This document shows, piece by piece, positions 25,421 through 35,600 of a DNA stretch of 64,000 bases. The stretch comes from Volvox africanus (Eukaryota > Chlorophyta > Chlorophyceae > Chlamydomonadales > Volvocaceae), in contig BSDZ01000103.1 in the NCBI GenBank assembly GCA_030268105.1, forward strand, positions 1,182,501-1,246,500, read 5' to 3'. The notes under the pieces were generated by a model. It was not told the origin of the DNA and searched no databases. It was given only the letters and a program-made list of their open reading frames with translations. Made by a program: the position numbers and the translations under genes. How positions within the stretch are numbered: position 1 is the stretch's first letter; every line of letters begins with the position of its first letter.

Positions 25421-26137
25421 CTTGACAAATACATATATCATTGTTATTATGCATGGTTTCATCACCATCGATTGGCTGGCACATGTCATCCACACCGGGA
25501 GCCCCCAACTGGCATTTAAGAAATGGGCTAGTTTGCATATATCAAGGTAGACAGATGCCTTATGCATGCATTCCTTGGGCGGCGAAAAGTGCTGTTGAAA
25601 TGTATAACCAAACAGTAGTACTACTATGGATGGTCTTCATTCGCTTCCTCACTACGCACATTGCATTAGATATGTACACATACCATGCTACAACAAATAC
25701 ACACACATACTACTCGCACGTGTACCCCATTCTTGGGGCCGCAAAGGTTCACTGGGTTGTTTGATTTTGCAGATTCTCTTGCTCTGTGCGGCCCCTATCT
25801 ATGTGCCAGGCCCGATTGGACCACCTACACATTAGCCTCTAGGTGGCTGGGTTTCTAAGCCACCTCATGGCTCCCACTAGGGGCCATATACTTGCACGTT
25901 GCTGATGGAGCTTTTAACCGTTGATGAGTTCTACCTGCCGGTGAGGGCGGACAAGGACACGACTGAAGAGCCGTGCTATATATCTCTGATGCTCATACCC
26001 TCGCTGGGGCCCTGCAGATCCCTTACCATTCCCAAGGCATAAGACTTTATCCTCGCAACCCTTGACACGCAACCATGGCACCCTAACTCTCAGGGTCATC
26101 GTACAAGATTTCACAATGTACAAATACACGAACACCG

Positions 26138-26238
26138 TGTAGTATCTTGGGGTATCTACTGGTAGTATTCGGGATGGACCGTGTACGGACATCTTCCGAT
26201 CGGGCTTTTCCTAATGCGGATATGACAGATACAACATA
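26138..26238 (+). repeat. Dispersed repeat family R2, copy 2
   Basis: It begins GTAGTATCTTGGGGTATCTA, then GGGATGGACCGTGTACGG, ACATCTTCCGATCGGGC, GCGGATATGACAG and ATACAACA. The left part is shared with the copy at 51715. Confidence 0.7.
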
Positions 26239-27981
26239 CCGCCACGTGTATCGCATATCATTAGACATCTACATAGATATGATTATCGATGCATTTGTAA
26301 ATAGCGAGCATCAACAGAGGGTACGTCGTGTTGTATTACGGTTCGATTATCGCCGATGCGTGGGTCGATGCTACTTTACAAGGCAAAAAGCGAGCGTAGT
26401 AAATGGATTCCTAGATATATAGATATATTTGCATATGTTAAGCTAGTTGCGCGCTATAGAGTCTATGCATTGCGACTTCTCGCAGCGCAAGCTTGCTGCA
26501 TCACTCATGCGCCTGCCATGCGAACGTTCGACTCGGCTGGAGGAACGAGGGCATAAGGCATAATAATTGCAGAACTTGCTAGTTAATAATATTTGCTATA
26601 TTATTACATCATTGCTTGCATGAGCATGTGCGAGTGTGAGAAGTGCGGTAGTCGCAGTGGTTGGCTGGCAACCGAATATCGCTATTCGGCCATTTGCATT
26701 GCGCGTATGCCTGGAAGGCTTGTTAACATTATTTGCGGGTAAGGAGGATACGCGATTAGGGTTCATCACAGTTGGGGATCGCTGATCTGGTGTGAGCTGT
26801 ACCGCGTGTCGATGCCACGAGTATGTGCGCGGACGGCCGAATAGAGCAGAACCTTCATTATAGAAACATTCAAGTGTTCACCTAAGCTATTGAGATTTGT
26901 TCTATTAATACGCTTTCTGCCCGAGTCAAGCCTGAGCTTCGCTATCAGCCGTGTGATGATCGTCTGTCATCGGTTCTAACGGCCGAACCCATCACTGTCA
27001 TCTGTCAACTATTGCAAGTTGAGGTCTTCCTTGTTCCTAAGTCTTTCGCTGTCCTTGAATACATTGCCCGGATGCTTTGCTGTCCTAAGCACCCTTGGCA
27101 CAAGCACTTAATCCCCAGAAACGCAGATTAAGCGTATGAACAACGAGGAGAGGTACAACACGTAGGCAAGTTCAATTAATTACAACAATAAGCAGAATGA
27201 GCCTTCTTGCTTAGCCAGTCCCCTCCATCCTATACAACTTGCTCTTAGACATTATGACATAAGAATTCATCATTGTGTTTATTACTATACATTAGTATGT
27301 ACATATTGCTTGTGTTCACGGTGCTTCCTGAATAGAATATACATTGTCTGTGTCAATATTTATAAGAGCACGTATACGTACCTTGAGGCATGCAGCAAAA
27401 AAACATTTATCTAATATCATATAAACATATATATACCACTATATATGCACCAAGCGGGAGCCACGCACCCACCTACCCACCCACCCAGCCACGCCACGTA
27501 GTCTACGGGACCTGGTCCGTACAGCTCCCTCAGAAGGCTCTCCCCGCTCTTGACGATTGTGTCATTCAGTTTGAACAGAAACTGGAAGTAGCAGGCGCCA
27601 ATATCTGTCGTGTGCTCGGGATCTATAGGGGTCAGCCGCTACACGTACACGTAAACATGGGCACAATAATAATATCTGATAGACGCTGATAGTATTCAAC
27701 ACAGCAAGAGAGAAGTTTAGCAAGGCCTTGTTGGTTGTTAGTTATTTCAATAGATGTCAAATAAAACTAATTTACAATTATGATGGTTACGTAGTATAGA
27801 TAATATGATGGTGGGCGATGGGCGGGACGCACGCGCAGTAGTAGTACTGCATACGGTATGCAAGTACGGCAGTGCTGACATATGCATGCGACAATAACGG
27901 TAGGAATTACGTACGCGGCACGTATCGCTGCGTGCCAATCTGTTAGGTAGACTTGCTTTCAGTAAATTATATCTTTAAGTG

Positions 27982-28134
27982 ATGAAGCAGGCAGTAGTCC
28001 TGTCCGCGGTGGCGTTGGCGGTGTGCTATAGCTACGTAAACGTGGGACCTCATGGACCAGGTGTTACTAATAATCAGACACGTAATTCAGTACATATCCG
28101 ACGACGCAGTGCTATGCCCTGCTGGGATAACTAA
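27982..28134 (+). CDS. Small ORF with signal-peptide-like N terminus (doubtful)
   Basis: A 50-codon frame begins MKQAVVLSAVALAVCYSYVN, a basic residue followed by an Ala/Val/Leu-rich run, and ends CWDN before TAA. It lies among repeats, has no neighbour that gives context, and its length is within chance expectation. It is recorded only because the N terminus looks like a secretion signal. Confidence 0.15.
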   Translation: MKQAVVLSAVALAVCYSYVNVGPHGPGVTNNQTRNSVHIRRRSAMPCWDN

Positions 28135-28152
28135 GGGTTGATTAAGTAAAGC

Positions 28153-28188
28153 CTAATTAGGTCTGGATGGCCTGTCAGACCTAATTAG
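28153..28188. repeat. 13-bp perfect inverted repeat
   Basis: CTAATTAGGTCTG at 28153-28165 and its exact reverse complement at 28176-28188 are separated by 10 bases. It could be a hairpin or the centre of a foldback element. Confidence 0.85.
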
Positions 28189-28421
28189 CCCAGCCTGTGG
28201 TTGGCAGGGATGATGACGACATGCATCGTAACATACGCACCGTCGTGTGGGCCTCAAATGGTCGTACTCCCATTATGACGTATTCCTGTGCTATCATGCA
28301 AACATCGGAGGGGAGGTCGATAGGTGAGAAGAATGAAGGTAGAAAGCAAGTCGGGTTTGGAAATAAAGTACCAATTAACAATCAAAGTATGTAGAGAAAG
28401 GTGTACGTATACATATGTGCG

Positions 28422-28446
28422 TGCGCGTGCGCGTGCGCGTGCGCAC
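28422..28446. repeat. GTGCGC alternating purine-pyrimidine run
   Basis: About four GTGCGC units, all alternating purine and pyrimidine, directly precede repeat R1 copy 4. Confidence 0.85.
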
Positions 28447-28555
28447 GGCAGAACGATCAGACTGAGCCGTGTGTTTCCCCCTGCGCTGTTGTTCGCCCGA
28501 TCAGGGGCCCCGGTGCTTGTCCTTTTAGGGCAAGTCGCCCACAGTGTCACACCCA
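28445..28555 (+). repeat. Dispersed repeat family R1, copy 4
   Basis: It shares CACGGCAGAACGATCAG, GTGTGTTTC, GATCAGGGGCCCCGGTGCTT, GTCCTTTTAGGGCAAGTCGC and the trailing CACAGTGTCACAC with copy 3. Confidence 0.75.
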
Positions 28556-28875
28556 TTCATACATACATGCATGTTTGACAATACATAAGAGTCTACGCTG
28601 CGAGCCCTACATATATACGAGCTCGACATACGTATGTAGGCACATAGAAGCGTGCGTGTAGGTAAGCGTATACAAATATACATACCGACCTTTGCTGCCA
28701 GGAATTTCTCCACAGCAGCCAGCGGAATTTCTGATCAGTAGCCCTAGAACATCGTGGCGTTGAATTCGTCCAGGGCTGCATGCCAGTGGTAGAATTCATG
28801 ATAATAATTGGTTGCATCCATCCAGCAGCAGCAGGTGTACAGTCATGATTGTGAAGGGGTACGGTGTGCTGCACA

Positions 28876-29063
28876 CAGAGACAGAGACAGAGACAGAGAC
28901 AGAGACAGAGACAGAGACAGAGACAGAGACAGAGACAGAGACAGAGACAGAGACAGAGACAGAGACAGAGACAGAGACAGAGACAGAGACAGAGACAGAG
29001 ACAGAGACAGAGACAGAGACAGAGACAGAGACAGAGACAGAGACAGAGACAGAGACAGAGACA
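28876..29063. repeat. ACAGAG hexanucleotide microsatellite
   Basis: About 31 near-perfect tandem ACAGAG units. Every frame through it is open (Arg/Asp, Glu/Thr, Gln/Arg; Ser/Val and Leu/Ser on the reverse), so no protein should be called from it. Confidence 0.97.
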
Positions 29064-29898
29064 TTAACCGTACCATAACCAGCAGATAGATGCAAGGACC
29101 ACGCAGCAGAAAGTTCAGCTATGCTATGATATCTGAATAGGCCAAGCCAGCCGAGATGGCTAGATGCACCCATTGAGGCAGGCAGGGTGGAGCATATGCA
29201 CGTTGCCATATTAGTGCCACATATTTACAGTATGCTCCTCCTCCTGCCGCGAATGCAATCCTAAGAACATAAAAGCAGGCGAATATTCGGATAATGATGA
29301 CACTTGCATTAGACATCATCTTATAAACAAAAGAAGTCTTACCCGCCGCTCATCTGTCCTACACACATGCATGCCTACCTATCCTATTGACTTCCTATGT
29401 GTAATTGTATGTACGGCGAGTTGATTATACAGCGGCCTGTATGGCCAGCCATGTATCAAGGGAATAAAACATTCATATACATTTGCGTTGCTGCCTCACC
29501 CTATAGGCACCTCGTACATTTGTACAAACCTCACAGACTTCGCTTACCATGCGTCTGTGTGTATGCATGTTTTGTTCTATCTGCTGCCCAGATACATGCA
29601 GCATATCTTTAATATTTAATATTAATATCATTAATACGACACACGCACGCACGTACACACGTATGATATACGATATACATTTACTTACCTACCTGAGCCC
29701 GGGCAGCCATTGCCCCAGCACTGCTGAACGAGATACTGGGCATTTGGCGATTGTTAATTTTTCGTTGTGAAAGTCTTTGTATTGCTGAAGAATCGTGCGA
29801 TGCAGTTCCGGGCACTCAACTACAGCCTATAATATGAATAAGATGATGACGACGATGTTGGCGGTGATGATGATCCACAACCAATTGCTGCTGAAGCT

Positions 29899-29945
29899 GG
29901 AGTAGCTACTCCATCTTGATGATGATACTATGGTATCATCATCAA
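29899..29945. repeat. Two adjacent palindromes
   Basis: GGAGTAGCTACTCC (29899-29912) is a perfect palindrome. TTGATGATGATAC (29916-29928) and its exact reverse complement (29933-29945) are separated by four bases, forming a 13-bp hairpin. Confidence 0.85.
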
Positions 29946-31539
29946 AGCCACGACCCAAATGATGATGTTATTTTGTGTCGTCATAGTAATGGCCATTTTA
30001 CAATTTCAGAATGATAATCTTGTCCTTTGAGGATATTCAGGTTTTAGGGATAAAAAATATCTCAACTAATAAAACGTCGGAAATAAGTAACAAAAGCTGC
30101 TTGCGTGAACCCTAAAACCTAACATCAGCTGGCCGCTTATCTGCTCACTGCTCCCGTTGAACCACTCTCGGTCGCTCGGTATGTATCCTCATGAGAATTA
30201 TGTTCGTTCTATCTCCGCTCAAAAACGTGCGCTAGTTCGCACCATAACAAGGGAGGCGGGTGTATTGTTGGACTATTATACGGACTTATTGAGTCCGTTG
30301 CTGATCATACATCGTGTGTGCTTTTGTGCGTTACCTATCCGTTTCTTTTATCACAACCTTGCGGGTATATATCTATTGATCAGCAGCTCGATGGACACAT
30401 AAACATGATGTAGCAGTAGTTGCGTGCGTGCATACCAATTGGCCGTCAATAATAACCGCTGATGGCCACTCCGAGCTAGCCTGTCTGTCATTTGCATTTA
30501 GAGCGCACAAACTAATTCATTTGGATAATTGTCGATTCTTTGTATCGATTTGTTATAAACTATACTAATGTCACTTATGTTTGTTTCAGGCAAAATAATC
30601 CATGAATGGCGAGCCCATGCCTATTTATTGAACGAATCACATGGAAGGGCACCAAATAAACTTGGCTCATTGGAAAATCCCTGTTCATTACCTAGACTTA
30701 AAATGAAGGGGCGTTTTATGTAACGAATTCTGTACGTCAGATATATATCAATAAAAAAGTTAGGTTCTGCTTACTTGTGCACCTGATTAAAAATAAAATA
30801 AAACGCTTGCGAACGACCTGTACCTAAGCATGGGGGTTGATAAGCAAAGAAACGTCTGGGAGTTGGCTGATACCTGTCGCCACAAAGCATGAACAGGATA
30901 GATCCATGAAACATGGGAGGGAAGGTGCGACAATAATCTTGCAACGCACCATGCGATCGAGTCAAACACGCACTAGCTCAGCAGGATCAACAGATGGGTC
31001 TGATGCTATGTTTCCAGCATCCAGCATCCGGCATGCATGATGACGAGTCGCTCCAAGAAGGACTCGTACGGCAAGACTCGTACAAAGACACTATGAAATC
31101 AGAAGCGGGTACTTTCGCCATGAGGGGACGGCTGCCGACAGGGTTTTACCGTTCAATGTAGTGTTGCTACTTGTAGTAGTCGTACACGTACGGCGCGCGC
31201 TTCTGCGACATAAATGGAATTTTGTTGCGGCATTTCGAAGAGCTAAAAATATTATTTTTTGAATTGATTTATCATAATTATTTATGGTTAAAGCTTCTAG
31301 TATTTAGTTGATATTTATATGGTTTTTTATGGTATTGTGGTGCGATAATCTGTTCATAAACAATTCTACTTTCTTAAGATAACTCTTTTTTATATCGCTT
31401 CCTACCTGAACTTCTACAAAATGTTGCTCCGGTTTTGGGTTCTGGGAAGGTGGACTAGTAAAGAAGAGAATAAAGAGTGAAATTTCTTGAAAAAAACCAG
31501 GTGAAAACTGAGTTTTTTGAAACAGCTATGCGAAAAAAG

Positions 31540-31651
31540 ATTTACACACTTTGAGCCTCTTGTTTTTGATAAAGAAACAGCTTTAAAATGTGGTATTAAA
31601 CGTAATATGAAGAATTATTTAATGCCGATGTTAGACAAACTCTTCTTATGA
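31540..31651 (+). pseudogene. AT-rich bacterial-like reading frame, unidentified, truncated
   Basis: A plus-strand frame reads FEPLVFDKETALKCGIKRNM and KNYLMPMLDKLFL, then stops with a TGA that overlaps the next ATG as ATGA (31648-31651). Codon use is strongly A/T-ending, unlike all confirmed genes in the window. An upstream frame near 31500-31553 (KTEFFETAMRKKIYTL) may be the same gene with one frameshift. The family is unknown. Overlap of stop and start is a typical bacterial operon arrangement and is not expected in an algal nuclear gene. Confidence 0.45.
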
Positions 31652-31770
31652 ACAAAGCAGAATTTATTACTCATATTGCAGACCAGTATCAATGCACTAA
31701 AGTAGAAGCTGAGAAAACCATGGATATTAACTTTATAGAGTCAAATAATGTGAGCCAGAGTAAAAGATAA
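31648..31770 (+). pseudogene. HU/IHF-family DNA-binding protein, truncated bacterial gene
   Basis: The 40-codon frame starts MNKAEFITHIADQYQCTKVE followed by AEKTMDI. This matches the first two helices of bacterial HU (M-N-K-x-E-x-I-x-x-I-A then K-x-x-A-E-x-x-x-D). HU proteins are about 90 residues; here similarity ends after roughly 27 residues, and the Gly-rich beta arm and the DNA-binding region are missing. It is AT-rich and preceded by an overlapping stop codon. It is probably a piece of bacterial DNA, for example from an intracellular Rickettsiales-type symbiont as reported in volvocine algae, inserted in the nuclear genome and decayed. The source is inferred from composition and family only. 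Confidence 0.6.
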
Positions 31771-31821
31771 AATCAACCATAATAAGCATAAATTTATATC
31801 CTTATTTTTATATCTTTAGTT

Positions 31822-31925
31822 ATGATGTATTTATCACCAAAACCTGATTTTATTTATGATCATAAAGATCAAGAGCTATATGATATAGTAGGAGGGGCAG
31901 AAGTACCTTCTCGGCAATTCGAGAG
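31822..31925 (+). pseudogene. Third AT-rich bacterial-like frame, unidentified
   Basis: The frame begins MMYLSPKPDFIYDHKDQELY and DIVGGAEVPSRQ. It follows the HU fragment by about 50 bases and has the same A/T-ending codon use. Near 31925 the composition changes abruptly to GC-rich palindromic sequence and protein character is lost. I do not recognise the family. Confidence 0.35.
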
Positions 31926-31969
31926 GTATTTGCGGCTCTCAACTATTACACGAGGGGCCCCTTTCTGTA

Positions 31970-32060
31970 AGCTCGTAGGGGCTTGCGTCGGGCTTGCATG
32001 GGGCAGGGTCTTGCGTGGCCCCTGCCTACGAGCTCGCTTACTTCGGAGTAAGCTCCTGCT
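31970..32060. repeat. Organelle-style palindromic cluster
   Basis: AGCTCGTAGG (31970-31979) pairs exactly with CCTACGAGCT (32025-32034). Next comes GCTTACTTCGGAGTAAGC, a six-base-pair hairpin. Two near-identical CTTGC-containing units (GGCTTGCGTCGG, GGCTTGCATGG) lie between. Short GC-rich hairpins with TTCGG loops are typical of volvocine organelle intergenic DNA, so a plastid or mitochondrial insertion is possible. Confidence 0.5.
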
Positions 32061-32649
32061 TCGGCTCTATCAAAGCCAAGCAGCTCACGTTGTCATTGTC
32101 CGCGGTAAACGAGTGTTCAGCGCGCATTCCTTCCCAACCATGTTCGAAACCCTACATCCCTAAGACCCCATATCTATCTTGGCGATCACTGAAAAGCCCA
32201 CCTGAGCAAAGTACACAGGACATGCTTGTCAGGAGTTGCGCAGCTGAGGAAGCGGCTCTAGGAAGGTATGGCGTGCCCCTGTGGCCATGTAAGTGTCTGA
32301 CGTGCCATGTCTTTATCGAGAAACGAGACTCTTGTGCTGGAGCCCACACCATCCAAGCCGTCATGCGCTTCCCCATTCTCATCGACTCTACAACACGCTA
32401 AGATTCACTTTCCATAAAGATTTCCACGTGCGTGAATATTGTTGTATCACGATCGATGATGAACGGGTCAACGGTTCTAACGGGCATCGTCAAGATCCAG
32501 GTTACGACCTAGTGGCGAGGATGCGCGACGCGACGTGACGTGGCAGATATATGTGAGATATGTTCTTGATTGTTCCTCATATTCTTGCATGAATGGTCGC
32601 ACGCTACGACCCCTTGTACGAAAGATGGTGCCGAACTGCTGAACTCCTC

Positions 32650-35600
32650 TTAGTGGTCCGCCGGCAGCGACTGAAGACTACGATTGCGGGCCTCCAGCAC
32701 AAACGAACTCACGTGCTCTTTGCAGTACTCCTCTGCGATGTACGGTAGCATGAAGTCCTGGGGCGTGATGCGGCCGCGGCACCGTGTGGAACCGCAGGTG
32801 CAGTCGAAGGGTGCTGCCAGCTTTGGGCCGTACAATATAGCGAAATCAACTGTGATAATTTCACCTGACGAGCGTAGGGGGATATGAATGTGAATGCTTT
32901 GAAACGAGCAATCAAACCCAAGAAAAGAACACTGAGAGGGAGAAGAAAATGTATTAGTTTTACTGTGTTTAAGCTAGGCTGGGTAATGACATAAAACGTT
33001 TTTTGCCTTCTATTTTGCCCTCTAAGCATATTAAATAAAAATATAACGAATAGTACTAGAATTAATAGTATAAGTATTAATAATATTAGCAATAGTATTC
33101 ATATTTATACTAAGACAAATGAAGTAATAATACCTTTGGCAATGTCCCGCCTCGCGACCAGATTCAGTCCCTCCAGTTGGGTGTTGGGGTCACAAGAGTG
33201 CGTCAAAGGGGTCCACTTGGTCAGATCCGTTGGCGGCATCACCAGCACCTGCAGGGAGGGCAGAGCGGCAAGAGTGGCGGCAGGGGGTTGGGACAGAGGC
33301 CCCGAGCCACCACCTGACGTACCTCGTGCAAGTACATTCGGCGCTGAAGGTATTTATGCCCCAAACAAAAGAACGAACAATCAATCTCATTAAGACTCCT
33401 AATCTTTCTAAAACCTTTAACCTTTTGGGGGCTTAAACCGCTCAAACCATATAGAGCAGTTGCCCCCGAATCGGATACACGCCGACACACGCCCTTTTTG
33501 TGTGTGGGGGCACACCGATGGCACTAAAATCCGTTTCCATACGGCCAGCGACCCAATACATACATGCATATATATAGCACTCCAGCTCTTCTGGGGTCGT
33601 ACCGTGTCGTACTCGTACAATGAGTACAGTACTCACACAATCAGGATCCCGAGTGGACTTTTCGGCAGACGTCTACTACACACGACGCCGTTTGCCGTTT
33701 AGGGGGCCCCCATACGCACCTGCTCGTTGAGCGGGTAGGCAGCCTCGTCGAACATTTTTCGTTCACGACTGCCCGCAGGCCAGTTCCGTTGGACCCAACT
33801 CCGGCTGGCCAGAGTGAACTGTGAGTGCTCGTTACGCTGCACCAAGCGACCCGAGAGGATGGGCCGCACCGCCACCATACCAAGACGCCGGCCGCTGCAG
33901 CCCGAACGTCTCATCGGCGTCGGGGCCAACGGCGCCGCCGCCCCTGCCTCGATCGTACCAGCCACCGTAACGTCCTCGACTACTGGGGTCGACTTTCCCG
34001 GTGCTTCTGATTCGTCGTGTTTCGTGCTTTCGTCAGTCGGTGCCGCTGGTGCTGCCGCCGGCGGCGCGTCCACACCATCGGCTGAAGCGGCGATGGTGAC
34101 AGCGGCAGCGGCAGCGGCAGCGGGAGCCTCGCATTCACCGCTGCCGTCAGCGTCTGTCTTCGGGCCGTCGACGGCTTTACCGTCCGCTGTGGTTATCTGC
34201 ACGGCCGCTGGCTGAGCTGGGCGTACACGGATGAAGGCCGGGGCGACAGCGGGCTGCTTGCAGCGGTGGCGGTGTACAGCAGAGGCGAGAATGGCGGCGA
34301 TGAAGTGGCGGTGGTTGTGGTCCCGGTCCAAGGTCAGGATAAAGTCAGCGGAGCCAGCGAGTTCGGGCGGATACAGCACACCACAGTTTGGGTTGATCTC
34401 CAAGAAGTAGATGTCGCCGGTTTCGGCATCCACGCGGAAATCACACCTGGAATTTGGGAATTGGGAATTGAAAAAAAGGAGAATTTCTACTTGGGGATCC
34501 CCTACTTGGCCAGCTCTGTCTCTAGCCCCGCCCTAGTCTCCGCCCGAGCTCACACGGTTCGCGTAGGGTCCTCACTCCAGGACTGCACGCGTAGCCCAAC
34601 CCTTGAGACTGCCAGTCGCAATTTGGGGCAATTTTGAGCCGCACAAAAATTCCCAGGTCCCCAATCCACATCGTTCATCATGCTGTGCACCCCCATCAAT
34701 GCTATTCACCCCGATATCCTTGCCCGCCGATACGCACCTGCCGTAGCTGACACCTCTAGTTGCCAAATAGGTATCACGAGCAGCGGCCTACGGGATCCAG
34801 GTAAAAAGTTTAGATGTTTGTAAACCAAATCTGAGTTGGACAAAAACGGATTATTTGTTGCCTACTTAGGCTGCCTACATTGATGTTGAGGGAGCACAGT
34901 TGTGATGGTAGTGGTAGTGGTAGTGGTAGTGGTAGTGGTAGTGGTAGTGGTAGTGGTAGTGGTAATGGTAGTAGTGGTAGTAGTGGTAGTAGTGGTAGTA
35001 GTGGTAGTAGTGGTAGTAGTGGTAGTAGTAGTGGTAGTAGTGGTAGCGGTAATGGTGTGGAATCGCAACAAGAGGCTGATAACCTACTACCGTTAGGTAA
35101 CGAACGACAAACGGGACGATACAAGGGTCTCTGACCAGGGCTGGCTCGCGACACGCCACGTGTGTTGGTACTCGGGACTCGCTGCTCATCATTCATAAAG
35201 AATACGATTTTCCGAATGGCACACCAGGACTCACCTTGAGCCGTTCTGCTAACACGGGGTCCTTGCACGGCTGCCAGCCAATATTCGCAAAGTCCACAAA
35301 CTTCAGGTCGAAGTGCTTGAAGTCCTCTCCCGGCCCAAACACACATTCCACCGGGGTGTAGGCCACAGGGACCAGATCGGAGAGCTTTGGGTCGTCGCCC
35401 ACCTGCTGGATGAGAACAATTGGTGTGGGATGAGGGGGGGGATGAGACAGATTGCAAATTCAATAAGATGTTGAACATTTTGGTTTCGGATCTTATTTTA
35501 TATGTAGGTCTCCACGCCTATTTCATATATGGGCGTCCACATGTATGGTTCTGAAGGTTCTGATGTTAAAAATGTGATCGGGCCTTGGGCATTCGGGTTT

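Larger units (their letters stand above)
27498..30965 (-). pseudogene. Unrecognised reverse-strand multi-exon gene, probably decaying
   Basis: Four islands read as protein on the minus strand with plausible splice sites. They are about 30965-30874 (SHGALQDYCRTFPPMFHG then SILFMLCGD, donor GACAG|GTATCA); 29826-29693 (VVECPELHRTILQQYKDFHN and RSAVLGQWLPGL, donor CAG|GTAGGT); near 28790-28690 (HAALDEFNATMF, then two in-frame stops, then SEIPLAAVEKFLAAK with donor AAG|GTCGGT); and 27638-27498 (TPIDPEHTTDIGACYFQFLF, then KLNDTIVKSGESLLRELYGP). The last island is 47 codons with phase-0 ends. I do not recognise the family. The in-frame stops in the third island suggest a pseudogene, although that island may be misread. 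Upstream exons may lie beyond 31 kb. Confidence 0.35.
23004..32649. other. Repeat-rich accessory region between the two ATP-grasp/SET copies
   Basis: These 9.6 kb contain no complete recognisable gene. They hold a LINE-like fragment (23859-24179), repeats of families R1 and R2, several perfect inverted repeats, an ACAGAG microsatellite, reverse-strand exons of an unrecognised gene (27498-30965), an AT-rich bacterial-like segment (31230-31920) and organelle-style palindromes (31970-32060). The rest, notably 24180-25300, 26250-27480 and 32060-32640, shows nothing I can name. Confidence 0.55.

Noticed and set aside
28864..29209. Long open frames of Ser-Val, Arg-Asp, Glu-Thr and Gln-Arg repeats
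   Set aside because: They are translations of the ACAGAG microsatellite in all frames.
31648..31770. Functional nuclear HU-like protein
   Set aside because: Only the first third of the domain is present and the neighbouring bacterial-like frames are broken, so a decayed insertion is more likely.
34862..35478. 222-codon minus-strand frame with Leu-Pro repeats, and Val- and Thr-rich frames
   Set aside because: They run through the GGTAGT microsatellite in an intron of ATP-grasp/SET copy B and overlap a real exon in another frame.
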